Positions 12,141 through 25,400 of a DNA stretch of 64,000 nt are shown piece by piece; position 1 is the first letter of the stretch, and every line of letters begins with the position of its first letter. Made by a program: the position numbers and the translations under genes. The DNA is from Zonotrichia leucophrys gambelii (lineage: Eukaryota > Chordata > Aves > Passeriformes > Passerellidae): contig NC_088171.1 in NCBI RefSeq assembly GCF_028769735.1, positions 79,908,716 through 79,972,715 on the forward strand, given 5' to 3'. The notes beneath the pieces were generated by a model that worked only from the letters and a program-made list of their open reading frames with translations, did no database searches and was not told the DNA's origin.

Positions 12141-12601
12141 GAGGCTAAGTCCTGTAGTCTTAGCCTTGCCTGATTGACAGCATTCCTGCCCCATCCCACT
12201 TGACACTGGACATAATTAACATGTAAAGTTATGTAAAACTAAATCAACATTTGGCAGGAAACATGCAGATATTATGTGTGTAACAGGTGTTAAGAGCAAT
12301 CTTTCTACGCTTTCTAATCCCCATGTCGTATATTAAATTCCCCATTCATTACTGTCCATGATGATAAAGGGAATTAGTGTTCCCTGATTAGTTTTGAGCT
12401 GTGGAGATGTGTGCTTCAGTTTGCCTTAAAGCTGGATAATTCATTAGTCACACTGTTGAAAGTTCCAAGTCTATTATATCCCATAAGATATTTTCCCAGA
12501 GAAATTTCTATCCTCCTAGTTTGTAATGCTTGTAGTCAAAATGATCAATATTCTCTAGTGTATAGCATGTTTAGTCTATTTGTCTCTTTATTTGTTTGCT
12601 T

Positions 12602-13207
12602 TGTAAATGTCCCGTTTTCAGCTGGAATGGAGTTAATTTTCTCCTTAGTAGCTGGTACAGCGCTGTGTTCTGGATTTAGGATGATAATAATGCTGATAAA
12701 ACACTAATGTTTTAGTTGATGTGGAACAGTGCTTACCCATAATCAGGGACTTTTCAGTTTCCCATGCTCTCCCAGTGAGCAAGTGCACAAGAAGCCATGA
12801 GGGAACAGCTGACCCAAACTGGCCAAAAGGATATTCCACACCACAGTACATCATACCCAATATATAAACTGGGGAGAATTGTCCAGGAGAGGTCAATCCC
12901 TTCTCAGCATCAGTCAGTGCACAGTGTGCTAGAACAGTCAGGGGGTGGTTAGCATGGATATTCTGCATCACTCATTTCTCCTGGGTTTTACTCCTCTCTC
13001 TCATATGTTTATCTCCCATGCTGTTGCTGCTATGATTGTTATTATTGTATTATTATTATATTTTCATTTATTTCAAATATTAAACTGTTCTTATCTCAAC
13101 CCATGGATTTTACCTTTTCCTGATTCTCTTTTCCATCCCAGGTGGATGGGTTTGGGAGAAAATGAGCAGCTGCATGGTCTTTAGTTGCTTGCTGTGGTTA
13201 AAATGCA
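12602..13207 (+). mobile_element. ERVL-type solo LTR, sense
   Basis: This is a long terminal repeat of an endogenous retrovirus, apparently solo, since no gag/pol sequence flanks it. It follows a pattern I know from songbird ERVL-class LTRs: CAGCTGGAATGGAGTTAATT near the start, then GCTGTGTTCTGGATTTAGGA, then CTGACCCAAACTGGCCAAA. After these come a TATA box (TATATAAA, 12861-12868), an ATT-rich segment (13033-13065) and a poly-A signal (ATTAAA, 13079-13084). These are followed by CTTATCTCAACCCATGGA and a terminal TTGCTGTGGTTAAA-type end. Point decay is moderate. The exact ends are uncertain, and I found no target-site duplication at these boundaries. Confidence 0.85.
12861..12868 (+). promoter_or_regulatory. 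LTR TATA box (probable)
   Basis: TATATAAA lies where the U3/R border of this LTR family is expected, about 220 bases before the LTR's ATTAAA. Whether it still drives transcription cannot be seen from sequence. Confidence 0.5.
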
Positions 13208-16200
13208 ATAGTAAGGAATTATTTATAAAAACTTTTCATATTTGTATTTTTAGAATGATAAACATTTCTTCTATGATGTTTTTAACCTTCTTTCATGAAG
13301 TAAATGTTGAGATGAAATTCTTGAACACCACATAGGGTCAAACAGTCACCATTTGACATCTCAGATAGGAAATAGGCAGACCTAGTCTCAAGTTTCAGGT
13401 CTAATTTCTCTCTAACTGGTCTACCTTAATTAGCTTAATCCCTCAGAGACAACTCAGACATTAGGAATCACTGTATATTATAGAATATATATATAAAATA
13501 ATTCTCATATATTCACCCAACTATAAAAATAAATAATCAAATCCCCTTATTTGTAATTTCAATTGCTTTATAGTGAAAACAATGTCAGATTACTAAGTAA
13601 ATTCACCCTGGTGGATCCAGAATCACTTGCTTTTTGGATTTAAAGAATTACTACAATACTATGGCTTCCACTGTAATGTAGTATAAACCACAGAAATAAT
13701 TATTTCTATGAAGGTACAATCTTCTTATTATAAATGTTATTACTGTTATTGTCATTGTTGTTATAATTGCTGTTATTATATTATAAGACCTAAAATAATG
13801 ATGACTCTGCTCTATTAATATGTTTGATAGGAACATCTGCACATTTGCTATCCCTGCATGGCTCCTCTGCATGGTGCCAGAACAGAGGATGGGACTAGAA
13901 CAGGAGATCCACCGCAGACAACCTTCTCTGGCCTGAGACATGTACCAGAAACTACAAGAAGAAAAGCCATCACTTGCATGTACCATTACTAAACCGCAGC
14001 ACAATTCATCCTAAGAAATTGACTGTTAGGAAAACAGTGTGCAGAAATAAAAAGTAAAACCTTGGAACCCCAGGGCCAAAGCACTTCTGGCCTAAAGATT
14101 TCCCTGATTCTACGAAAGGCCTCTTCACACATAAAGAATATATGCTTTGAGAATCAAGACATACAGAGATATTGATTGAGATATGCCAGAATAAAATTGC
14201 TGTTTATGACTTAGGTATCTCTGAGCCACAAATGTTGGAGGCTAGGAGAGAGTTTTCAAGAAAAATCACCACATTTTCATATTCTTCCTTAAGCATCTGC
14301 TCTTGGCAACTGCTGCCAATGACATAGACCATTGGTCTCAACTGATGTCACCATTCTTATACTTTTCTAAGCCAACATAAAGCAGGGCTGTGATGACATT
14401 GATAACAGTGTACGTAACTAAAGAATTCTATTAAGAGCTCATGGCAAGAGTAGCAAAATTCTGGCAGGTGTGACTGAACTAGAACACGGCTATTATCAGT
14501 GACACAAACATCACTAGAGATAAACTTGCATAGTCCCAGCTCGGTGCTAAATGCCTGGATGGCAGCAGTTCGAAGCACAGCACTTGGAAACACAAGTGTG
14601 CCTTTGAGTGGACCATCCAAAACTGCCCCCTGGAGGGCATTTTAGTGACACTAAAGAGGAAGAAACCCATTAACACGAAAACAAATTAAATGGTAAAAAG
14701 GGGAGTATTGTAAACTTTTGGAGACACATAAAGACTTTACTTGAGAAGTACAAAATGAGCATAATAATTTGCAGTGGTGGAGACAAAGGAGAGGACATCA
14801 GAACAGCACTGAAAATCTGATTTGACGTTGCTAGTAGTCACCCTGCTGGTACTTGTCCACTGCTGATGGAGTCACTTCCTTTTGGAGGCATCAATGTGCC
14901 AGAGTGCAACAGGGAGGGATCCACACCTCAGTATGAATGATCCACGCCTCTGTATGTGTGTCACATCATGGGCTGGGCTTGTGTGTGTGCTGGAGGGCTG
15001 CAGGACATAGGGTGGAGAGCTAGAGCTTGTGCACTCATCCTCTGACATAGGGTGGGCATGTGTGTGTGATCACAGAACTTTTAAAGATTAGCTAGAGAAG
15101 GTTGTTTCAAAATGAGTAGGTAAGTGCAGACGTGTCTAAGACAATGGTGTATCTGTTGCAATTATGATGCTGACCCTCAACATATAGTACACTGATTACT
15201 AATTAACTATGTGGCAATAAACCTCTTCACTGCTGATTCAATTTAAACTATGACAATTGAACAAATTTCCCCTGTGAAATCACCTGCTCCAGCTGCTGCA
15301 CTTCTCAACAATAAAGGATGACGGACTATAAAGAGTGATAGTGGAGCAATATTATGACATGAAGTGAGTTCCCTTTCTGATACGGGAGCAAGTTACAAGC
15401 ATTTGGGATTCTACTCTTGAAAGAATGAAAAAAAATGCATGTATGCTCTGCCTTTCTCATGGGCAGAGATGACAACCCTTGGGAGGATTTTAGAGAGATA
15501 TTCATGTCAGGGGTGGCATCAGTGTTCTCAGTGTTGAGTGAGAGGATAAACATCCCTTCCAGTGCAGATGGCTGTATAAAAAGAAGTACCCACTGCATTT
15601 AAAACATAATGCAGTGAACACTGCTGACAATATTATTTCTCTCCTTGAAGGTTACACAGGAATCACAGGATTTAGCTTCATGGAAGACACATGGTCAAAC
15701 TGCAGTTTTAACTGTAGCAAAAATGCTTTAATATTGAGGTCAGCCTAAGAAAGCCTAATAAATAAGCAATTGTTTTAAACTCAGTTTCAGAATTCTTCCA
15801 ATACAGTGCCAGTCTCATTTCCTCTATACAGAGAGGTACAGATTTACTGATGAGGAGGAGAGGGATGGAAAAGCTCCTATCCTCACTTACTAAAAGCCAA
15901 TACAGCATGTAACCTGTCACACAGGAGAGAGAGAGACTGCATCCTCTTCATGACTACATCCACAGGATTACACAACTCAATAAAGCCAGTGGGGAAAAAA
16001 AATCTTTGTTATTTTAGGTTTTTTTTATGCTGTTATGTTTTAGTTATAGCATAATACTCAATGCCAGACATTATAATTTATCTGAGTACTTCTGCATAGA
16101 CTCTTGAATATTTTTAATGTGATAGAATCAATAAGGCTATAGTATTGTAAGAATGTGATCCTAAGCAGTTTCAGATTGAATTTAGATTTTTCAACTCTGT

Positions 16201-17284
16201 GGATTTTATAACATAAGCCAACTGAATTTCAAACTGAATATGTCATGCAATCAACACTTGTAAAATTCTCCCACAGGATTTCACTATACCTCCAATGCAC
16301 TTCATTGTAATAGGGACCTTAAGAAAACCTGCTTATTGTGAATTGTAAGAACCAAAACAAGCACCTGAAATCCTTAGCCTTAGTAAAAGAGAAGAGGAAA
16401 AGCTGGAAGAATGACCCAGCACTGGACAGACTTTTACCTTTTCTCTTGAACATTTATTTATTGTAGTAGACATTAATTATCACGTGTAAATTCTTCACAC
16501 AATTTCTTATCAGTTTGTTAAGTTATTAGGTGGAACCCTTATTTATGCCATTCATACAATCAATCAGTAAGACTCATTATTCAACAGCATATTGCAGTTT
16601 GCATGGCAAATATTAATCAGTAGAATTGTATTCTGGTGAACATGCATTGCAAGTTAAATTATGATGCACATTAATGTGGGGAGTTTCCTGGTGAATTTTA
16701 TATGTCTGTCGGTAATTTAATTTTATTAAACATAAAATTATATAATCAAATATATAGTATCATATAATTATATAAAACTTGTTTTATAAGAATAGGTAAT
16801 CATCATAATTGCATCATAATCGCAATTTGGATATTGTTCAGTGTAGCTGTACTTCTGTGCTACAGATCAGATTCTAAATAGTGAAAGAACACTAGAATCA
16901 AAATTATTTTTTCCTGTCAAATATTAGGTATCATTCAAATTTAAAGTTAGCAAATTAGTTTGCTTTCTTAGGATGCATTATTGTAATTTAATTCACAACT
17001 GAAGAGGAAGTGATAAGCTTGTCAAGGCTTAGCTAACACTGGCAGCTTAGACCTGCCATTTTTTTCTCACTGGTTATATCTTATTCTGACAGTAACCATA
17101 ATAATTTCAGTGGAAGTTCTCAGAACACATACAAGTCAGCATGAGCAGAATCATCAGCTTCTGTTCGAGAGGTGACATTTATAACAGAACTTCCTGGCAT
17201 CTGTTGCTTCTCACATCTTGAAATATTCTAGGAATATAGAACATTCAACGCTTTGCAAAATACTTTGAATTTTCCTGGGATGTT
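13208..17284. other. Non-coding stretch, no gene seen
   Basis: AT-rich sequence with small AT repeats near 13485. A TG-rich patch at about 14930-15070 repeats ACATAGGGTGG twice (from 15004 and 15045). Minus-strand open frames at 13651-14004 (117 codons) and 14357-14620 (87 codons) have no recognisable domain. The stretch at 16480-16860 is very AT-rich with several short ATTA/TAAT motifs. Confidence 0.5.
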
Positions 17285-18120
17285 TCTAGATGGAAGGTAT
17301 CTCAGAAAGTCTTTAGTTCAACATTTTCTCAAAGAAGGTCAGGTTTGAGTAGGTAACAGAGGTCTTAAATCAATCAGGGTTTGAAAAGCTTCAGAACAAG
17401 AGACTATACAGCCCTACTGGGCAGGTTATCTCTGGTATTGACAGAGTTATCTCAGTATTTGACTGTACTATGAGTGGTGAAAAGTTTTTCCTCATACCCA
17501 GTTAGAACTCCCTGTGTCATGTGTCTGTCATCCTCACATGACACAGTGCTGTGAAGTTCTGGGCTCTCTCTTCTTGAGAGGACTTTGTAGATCCTGGCAC
17601 ACCGCTGTTAGTTCCCTTCAAAGTAATATCTTCTCCAGGCCAAACAGAAGTCTCCAGGCCTCTCTTCACAAGGCACGTGTCCCGGTCCCTGACCATCCTA
17701 GAAACCCAGGGTGGTTAGGAACCACCAATATCAGGGACTTGTTGATAACTCTCTTGTAATTGAGTTCCAGCATTGGATGTGGCATGCTAGATGTGCTGGG
17801 TGTAAGAGGAAAATCCCTCCGCTCCACATCCTGGCTGTGCCGCAGTGAGTACCTCAATAATGGCACTGTTGGCTGTCTCTGCAACACATTACTATATTCA
17901 GTGTGTATCTACCAAGATGCCCAGGTCCCTCCCTGCAGAGCTGCCCTCAGCCAGGCAGGCACCATCCTGCACAGCTGCACAGGTTGCTTGCTGCCTGTGG
18001 CAGGACTTGGCCTTTTTCTATCCCTGTTGAACTTGAAATGTTCCTTTTGGCCTACTCCTCCAGCTTATGCAGATACCCAAGAATGGCAGCACAATGTCAT
18101 TCCTCTGCTAGTTATAATAC
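17285..18120 (-). mobile_element. CR1 LINE, degenerate, antisense
   Basis: An old CR1 copy on the minus strand, about 0.8 kb long. Read on the plus strand it follows the antisense CR1 order. TGACTGTACTATGAGTGGTG comes first, then AAGTTTTTCCTCATACCCAG. The next segments are CTCCAGGCCAAACAGAAGTC and TCCCTGACCATCCTAGAAA. The block ends with CCAAGATGCCCAGGTCCCT, CAGGACTTGGCC and CCTACTCCTCCAGCTTATGC. It represents the C-terminal part of ORF2 and the 3' region. Many indels and stops show age. The open frames on both strands here are accidental. Confidence 0.82.
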
Positions 18121-19014
18121 ATATGCAATCACTTAAACAGCTGCTTGCTCTTTCCTCACATTTCTAAATAGAATTCAATTCTTTGTCATGAATGCCCAGT
18201 AAGACAACAAATGATACTAAGTCGATTGGGAATGCAGCCACTATGAACCAGTTTAAGCAGCATGGGTTTTACGGTATTCAGTAGCATTTTTGGTCTCTGT
18301 CATGAATATTCTTAGCTTAGTTATGAGCAGTTAGCAGAAAGCCAGAAGCAACCTTAGCTCCCTCCTGGGTTCCTTAGTAGTCTGCAAAAGTGAGAGTTAC
18401 TTAGCATAGAGCTCATACCAGCTGTTGTCTGAAGCATTTTCCAGAACATAGCACTTCAACATGGAGTGTTAAATTTGTCTAATGCACTTGCTTGGTGAAA
18501 GCTGGACAGTGCATCTAACAGAATTGTATATACCTGAGGGTGTTCAGTTTTTGTCATTGTGAAAAGACACTGTGCATAAGTTATTTCCTTGCTACATTTG
18601 AGAATCACTAATTTAGGATCTTCCATACATTCTGTTTTTAACTTATGAAAAGTACTAAACAAGAATTTACTAAAAGGAGAGACAGGAAGAGGAGAGAAAT
18701 GTTTTCTCCCAGCAAGTGATAAAATATTTAAGAGTATTTTACTTGAAGCATGTTTTAAGCAAAAATTAAAAATGTAATATTATAATTTTCAGACTGAAGT
18801 AGTTTTAGCATACATATATGTATGTATTCCTTTACATTTAAACAATAAAACAATATATTTGCTGTTATTTTAAAATAGATAGGAATACTAAATGGTTAAC
18901 TTTTGGAATGTATTATTTTTGCAGCTTACTAGTGACTGGACTTCTTTACTGATATTTACGGGAATTTAAAAAGTTTTAATAACCACAGTCATAATCTTGA
19001 CATTGTTTTGGATT

Positions 19015-19040
19015 CAAAAATGCCTTCAGAGGCATTTTTG
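19015..19040. repeat. Perfect 10-bp hairpin
   Basis: CAAAAATGCC and GGCATTTTTG are exact inverted arms around a 6-base TTCAGA loop. The hairpin lies in unique sequence with no gene or element attached. Confidence 0.85.
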
Positions 19041-21281
19041 CAAAAGATGTGACAATTTTGATTTATGCTTTTGAGGAAAACTTTTTATTCAGCATGACAA
19101 TCAAAATTATGAATACAGAGAAACTACAAGAGCCAGCTAAAATAGCATGACTTTTATTTCTTTTCAGTAATGTTGTCATAGAATTAAAATAAACAGCTTC
19201 TCTATATCAGGTGGTAAATTTAGCACTTGATGTATGACAGATGTTCCTGAGTCCAAAAAAGAAAGCCAAAATTAAAAAGCAGCTTTTAGATACTGAATGC
19301 AAAAGAACCTCTTTCTCATGCACTGCAGCAGCAAACAGATTTTGGATGACCAGCTGGACATTGAGTAGGATTCCCTAATGGCCTTGCCTTGAGGACTTTT
19401 CTTAACAATTAAAACAATTTGCTTTTATTGCTTTTGACAAGCACAACAGTCTAGTAACAGGTGTGAGGTCTGCTTAGAAGGAGAAAACAATGGAATGAAG
19501 ATGCCAAATAATCTGGCAGACTGGTCAGTATAATTTTCTTCATCATTTTGCTCACATTTCTGCAGGTGCCAAATATAGTATAAAACTGGAGACATAAAAT
19601 AATGCCTTCTTTGTGATTTCAGTCAAGGTGATCTGTTACCAAATGCTGGCTGGATTTATGACCATCTGCCATGCAACAATGAGGCAATGTTAAGAATTAA
19701 TAACACTTTAAGAAAACAAATCTAGTGGGTTTTGGGGTTTAGATCTTTCAACTGCCAATGCAACACACACCACTTAGTATTGACATAAACCTTTGTATTA
19801 GCACAAACAAAAAAAAAACACCAAACAAAACCAAAGACTAGCCAAGACAGAATAATGTCCTGGCAGCCTAAATCAGAAATTATTATGTCAAGTTTTTATA
19901 TTTTCAAGGATAGATCTCTATTATTCTATACAAATACCTGCTGAGTTTTCAGTTATTTGATAAAATGAAACTTAGTCCTTCCAATTATAAAGTAAGGCCC
20001 CTTTTCAAATAGGCCAAGTGAGTAGCTTGACAATACTCATTCTTGGATGTGTCAGGTCCAATTTTATTTTCATTTTTAAAAAGTGATTTTTTTCTCTTAC
20101 ATCCCTCATCTGTGTTCACAATCATACATACATAATTGAATGCCTTTTGCTTCACATTTTTAACAGGGGCATAATTTTAACTGGCTGCTGTATGATTTAT
20201 GCTAATACTACATTATTCATGTATTCTGCAGCTGCAGTGTAGAAAATAAACAGTGGCTTTCTAGGTAAACATTCATTTCAACAATCAAAGGTAATTCTGA
20301 TTTCAGCAATTTCACTAGAAAGTTGAGGAAGAATAGGACACTTTTAGGGAATCTGCAAAGCAAGCTAACCCTCAGTGAGTTTCATGATGTTCTCAACATC
20401 ATCTTAATCTTCCCATTATGGAATAGGCTCATGAGATGAATTCAGATTATTGGTATTTTCAGGGAATTATTTTTCCAGTAGTGCTATTAGCATATATATC
20501 TTTAACAAATGTAATTCTGAATAATTCACCTTTCAGAGGCGTGTCAGTCTTTGGTCCCTAAGAAATTAACTGGCCTGCCTGTAATACTGTAAGATTAACT
20601 TTCCAGAGAATTCAGATGAACTTTAGTGCACTTTCTAATGGCATTCCCTGGCTTCAGAAATCTACTCTTCTCTCATAAAAACCCTTTCCTTCCTCCTCTG
20701 TGAATGCTGATATTAGCAGCAGCAGTAACTAAAATGCAACACTACTTTTGCTGATGAAGGCAAGAAGAGAGACATCTGGCTCACAGAAGCAATTTCAGTG
20801 GATTTGTCAGAAAGTACTTTTACTGGGATATTGAAAGGCCCTTGAGGTACACTTACTGAAGAATGGGAGAAGTTTGTATATATGAAAAAGTGCCCAGAAT
20901 CCATGTTGGTTTCTAATGACCTCCTTGAGCCTTCAAAGCAATAAATGAACCAAACTGGATTAGATTTTGCAAGGTCTTCTGGTGTTCTTGTTGAATTTCT
21001 AGTGTGACAAAATAAATGCAGGATACTGTCACATTAGTCTTAACCCCTCAAGTGTAATTTTTTTAAAGGAAAATTATGATTTGATGTAAGCTGTAGACTT
21101 CATTTAATACAGACACATATCAAATTGCAGGCTTAAACCTACTTTCACCCTGAAAATTCTCAACACCTTTATGAATAATAATATCTTCAGCACTTCTCAG
21201 TCTCAGAGTAAAGGCATGAATCAAAGAGCTCTTAAAAGACAATTCTTTAGTAGAGTTAACATTTTTAGATTTTAAAAAAAA

Positions 21282-21350
21282 GGAGATGGTTTCAATCCTA
21301 TATATTATCAGAATAGGGAGATGGTTTCAATCCTATATATTATCAAAATA
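21282..21350. repeat. 35-bp tandem duplication
   Basis: Two adjacent copies of a unit starting GGAGATGGTTTCAATCCTAT. They begin at 21282 and 21317 and differ at only one or two positions. The near identity suggests a fairly recent local duplication. Confidence 0.9.
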
Positions 21351-21539
21351 GCTTCAGTAAAAATAAGTAAATTTTTAATTCAATAGATAACAAGAAAGTA
21401 AAGTTATCCTATTTTAAAAGAATAAACGAAAAGGAAAAGTATATCATCTAAAATGAAAAGGATTTCTAGTTTGGTGCAGGTCAGAATAAATAAATATCCA
21501 GAAAAATTTAGAATCACCCAGGTCATAGTAAAGAGGTGG

Positions 21540-21925
21540 AATTTCTAGCCCTGTTTAATTCCATGTCACCTACACCATGGCAGGAGGAATATGATCACTG
21601 GAAGGGATACCACATTTTGATGGGCTTGCAGAGGGGGTTTGCTGGACTGCGGCTGAAAACCCCACATCTGCTCCTACTGATGCCATTACCGCCATTTCAG
21701 AGGGAGACAGCCCTGCTTTAGGAAGTATTTTTGGGGTTTGGGTGGTGAATACCCTTTTTGGGGGTAAAACAGTCTTTCTTCTGTACACACTCTGGTTAAT
21801 ATTGTTATGGTTATTGCAATTTTTCAGTAAACTGCTACTCCCTTTTATAATTTCTCCCGGTCTTTTCTCCACTATTGAAAAGGGAAAGCTTGAATGTTGG
21901 GTTTTAAACCAGCATAGTCTTGATC
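21540..21925 (+). mobile_element. Probable ERV LTR fragment, sense
   Basis: The block carries a pattern I associate with songbird ERV LTRs. It has CCCCACATCTGCTCCTACTG, CAGAGGGAGACAGCCCTGC and TTTTTGGGGTTTGGGTGG. These are followed by a T/A-rich part with TTTTTCAGTAAACTGCTACT, then TTTCTCCACTATTGAAAAGG and TTGGGTTTTAAACCAGCATA. Direction and rough extent come from this order. No TATA box, flanking coding region or target-site duplication was established, so family and ends are uncertain. Confidence 0.55.
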
Positions 21926-22228
21926 TACAAAGTCCGGCTAGGTGTCCAACAGGAAAAAACTTGAATGATTGCAACAATGCTGAGATTAGCGGCAAGAGAA
22001 GGAAGATTCTCCACATGGGTTTTCTGCAATAATTTTATTAGTTTTTTGTTGAATCATAGAACCATAGATCAAGCAGACATTATGCATGAGTCAAAAAGCT
22101 ACTTACATCTGCATGTATTGTAGATTCACTCCAGTTCCTACATCCTGTACGTGGACAATTGTACTGGATATTTCCTCATGACCTGGTACGTACAAGAAAT
22201 CAAGAAATCATTGGTGTTCAGAACACAA

Positions 22229-22478
22229 ATCATATCATTATAGGGTGGTTTGGGAAACCAAAGATCAAAGATCATCCAGTTAAAACCCCCTGCCATGGGC
22301 AGGAAGACCTTCCACTAGACCAGGTTGCTCCAATTCCCGTCCAACCTGACCTTGAGCACTTCCAGGGATGGGGCATCCATAGCCTTCTTCCAGGCAACGC
22401 ATTCCAGGGCCTTGACAACCTCACAGTAACCAATTTCTTCCTAATATACAATGTTGTTCTCTGTCCTAGTTCAAGGAA
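22229..22478 (-). mobile_element. CR1 LINE 3' end, antisense
   Basis: An antisense CR1 3' end. GGTGGTTTGGGAAACCAAAG, then CCACTAGACCAGGTTGCTCC, then CCAACCTGACCTTGAGCACT and CCAGGGATGGGGCATCCATA follow the usual CR1 antisense order. ATTCCAGGGCCTTGACAACC and TTCTTCCTAATATA complete it. The short terminal repeats of CR1 are partly visible at its low-coordinate edge. Another string of the same type (GAATCATAGAACCATAGATC, 22053-22072) could mark a second tail or an earlier end of the same one. Confidence 0.88.
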
Positions 22479-25400
22479 AATAAAATAGTTTTCCAAATAG
22501 ACATAAGAATGAGATAAAAGAGATTTCTGCTCTTGCAACACAGGACTTTTGCAAGGGCATCAGCTTCAGAGAAGTCTGATGGAAAGGAGAAAGTATAGAA
22601 AACAGATGCAGCAAACAAAGGTAATTGGTAAACAATGATTTTTGAGTTTCTTTTTACAAGAAGGATGAAATCAAGATTTAGCCACTGTTATCACAAATTT
22701 AGCAAGCAGATGTCAGAATCTTCCATGAAGGGAGCTACATCTCAAAAAAACCAGGACAGATACACATTGCATGTAATGACTAGCAAGAAAATTTTTAATG
22801 AAGAAGTGTACAGTCATCTCCAGTGAATCCTATTGTTTTCAAATTTATAGTTTGGCTTTCAAACATTGATCTGGAAAATAAGAGCTAGAAGAGCAATATG
22901 TAAGTCTGTGTTCTTTAGCTCTGATACTAACTACAACCTGCGCTGCTAAATCTTTAAGGCAAAGGAAGTAATACTTGTGTCCTGTTAAGAAGCAGTTACT
23001 GCAAATAGTCTCATGATGGTCCAGGTGATACAGACAGACCTAAGTAGTACTAATCCCATCCAGTGAAATAGAGTTATGTTGAAACCTGTGTGAAGATATG
23101 TACCTTAAAGGTTAGGAGTCATTAACCAGGATTTTGATCAGGGGATGAAAGGCAGCACGTTGTTAGAATAGCTTGCAATGAGCATCATACATACAAATCA
23201 TCATCATTTTCTCCATAAACACAGTGTCCTGGGAATCCCACAGCACTATGGATAACTCATAAACCTTAGTTTATTGCTTGAATAGTGTTACTACATCCTG
23301 AAGATTAGATGGGTTTCAGTTATAATGTAATCAGCCTGTAGAAAATATGCAGAAAATAGTGAGGGAACTCTTGAAATCTTATATTCTTGACCCATTGGAA
23401 GTTCTTCCTCCCAATTACTATTAACAGAAAAAATTTCACTGTTTGTAAGTGAATATTTTAATTTTCATGGATAGAGATGTCTATATATTGACTGACTTTT
23501 TTCCTATATGATTACATCATAGAATAATAGAAAGACAGAATAAAAATTACTGTGTTTCAGTTATACTCTGCAGTGCAAATTTGCTTTTTCAAATCCTGCT
23601 CTAAAAACACTGGCCCATATCCCTATCCCATATCCCTATTTTCTATTTCCACATTACATATTTATTATAAAAATGCATTTTATATTTTTAAATATTTTAA
23701 ATTAAATTTTTGGGAGTGTTCTTTTTTGATTTTGTTTTTGTTTTGTTGGTTTGGTTTGTAGATGTTTATATCTAACTAATAGATAAAGTAGCCCAAGTGG
23801 TAAGTAATGCTCATTAGTAGGAACTGAGCAACATGGAAGCATATTAATTTTAAAAGTTTACTTAAAATTTGGTTATATGGGAAATTATGCTTGTATGTAC
23901 CTTTTGAGACATTTTTGCTTCCTACCAACACAGAGTTATCTACAGTGAATTGATTGGAAGAATTAATTTTAAGAATTTTTTTATATTTCAATTAAATTTT
24001 CTATATTTTTGTTGAAAGTATCTTGACAAAAAACAACTAGAAAATTATTTCTGCAAAATCCAAATGACACAGAGTGGTATTTTAAGTTGGAAGAAGAAGT
24101 GTAATTTGTTCTCATGGAAGGGAAATCACTACTTTTTGTTATGGTTACCTTCTATTTTGACATTTCGGTTTCCATGCGCAGAGCTTACTCAATAATCTAG
24201 TTCACGGTGTATAACTGTTTTGTATGAAAATCCTTATGCGTTATAAGTTTAAGGGTGAAGCTGGTTCAAACCATGCTTGTTTCCCTAGAAAGATGCTGTT
24301 TCAGGGTTGCTTACACACCTTGCTCTTAACAGTTGTCAATGAATTGTTCAGGCAATTACACACTTGGTATAAGTTGCCTCCATGAATTCATTAAGACAAC
24401 TTTCTGCAATGTTCTAGACCTGCTGAAAATATTAGCAACAAAGCAATTCTGAGGCAACCAAAACCTTATTGAAGTACAATCTACAGTTCCAAGACCAATT
24501 TAAATACCTACTTACAGTTATAAGGCATATTTTAAGTTCTGTAATCCAACAAGTTTCCATTTTAAATTCCAGAGTAATTATTTGATAAATTCATAGAGCC
24601 CAAAAAAATTTTTCCTTAAAAGAAGAAATTTTGAAGCTGTCACTTCAAAGAAAGATGGCTATTGGAAGCAGAGATGTTCTGATTACATAGCAATCTTCTA
24701 TAATACCCCAGTTTCAGCAACTGGTCACAAAAACAGGTATTGAGGTACTGCATAATAAAGAGCATGCCATAGAACAAAGTTAACATAAAGACGCACATAC
24801 ACACATATTTCAGGAATGGCAATCCAAGAAAGATTTTGTTATCATGTTATCCCTTCTGTGTAATTTTTTTGCATTTTTTTCTAAGTGCCTTGCATTCTAA
24901 ATGCAACATGAAGCACTGCAGGCACTTGTTTGGTAAGGTGTGCATGGAGTGAGAGCCCTTTGTGACACACTTCTGTTTCTTTTCCATTTGGAATTGAGTT
25001 GGATATAAGGGAATTATCAGAATAGCAAGAGACTTTCTGCTGCACACTGATTTCAGCGAAGAATATTTCTAGAATTTCTGAATTTCATTGGCTTGAGCTG
25101 CTTGAAAAATATTTGTTGCTTGATTGCCTGCTATCCAAGACACATACGCATATATAAATGAAACAGGTTACTTAGAGCACTCTTATTACTTTCTCTGTAG
25201 TTTTCTCTACAGGAGGCTCATAAAGTCATTCCATATGCACAAACTTTCATCTCAGAAACAAAATATAACTGGCATTTACTTAACAAGATCCTGGTTATAT
25301 AATCTTTATCAAGAGACTGAGTTTGCAGATTTTCACCTCTTTTGACATATGGAAAGGCATAATATATAGGTATGCTCAGTGTTCATGGATTTTGTATCCA

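Larger units (their letters stand above)
18121..21535. other. Non-coding stretch, no gene seen
   Basis: AT-rich unique sequence. It contains a 10-bp hairpin (19015-19040), an A/C-rich tract near 19803-19838 and a 35-bp tandem duplication (21282-21350). No convincing reading frame was seen. Confidence 0.55.

Noticed and set aside
11736..12148. Overlapping open frames of about 128 codons on both strands
   Set aside because: They arise because GC-rich DNA has few stop codons. The translations are low-complexity and no splice or start context supports a gene.
14357..14676. Two overlapping minus-strand frames in a moderately complex patch
   Set aside because: They are short, overlap in different frames and have no recognisable product.
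17514..18167. Several overlapping plus- and minus-strand frames of 60-135 codons
   Set aside because: They fall in a degenerate antisense CR1 and in frames that do not correspond to the element's own protein.
21570..22016. 148-codon minus-strand open frame
   Set aside because: It is antisense to a probable LTR fragment and has no recognisable domain or codon pattern.
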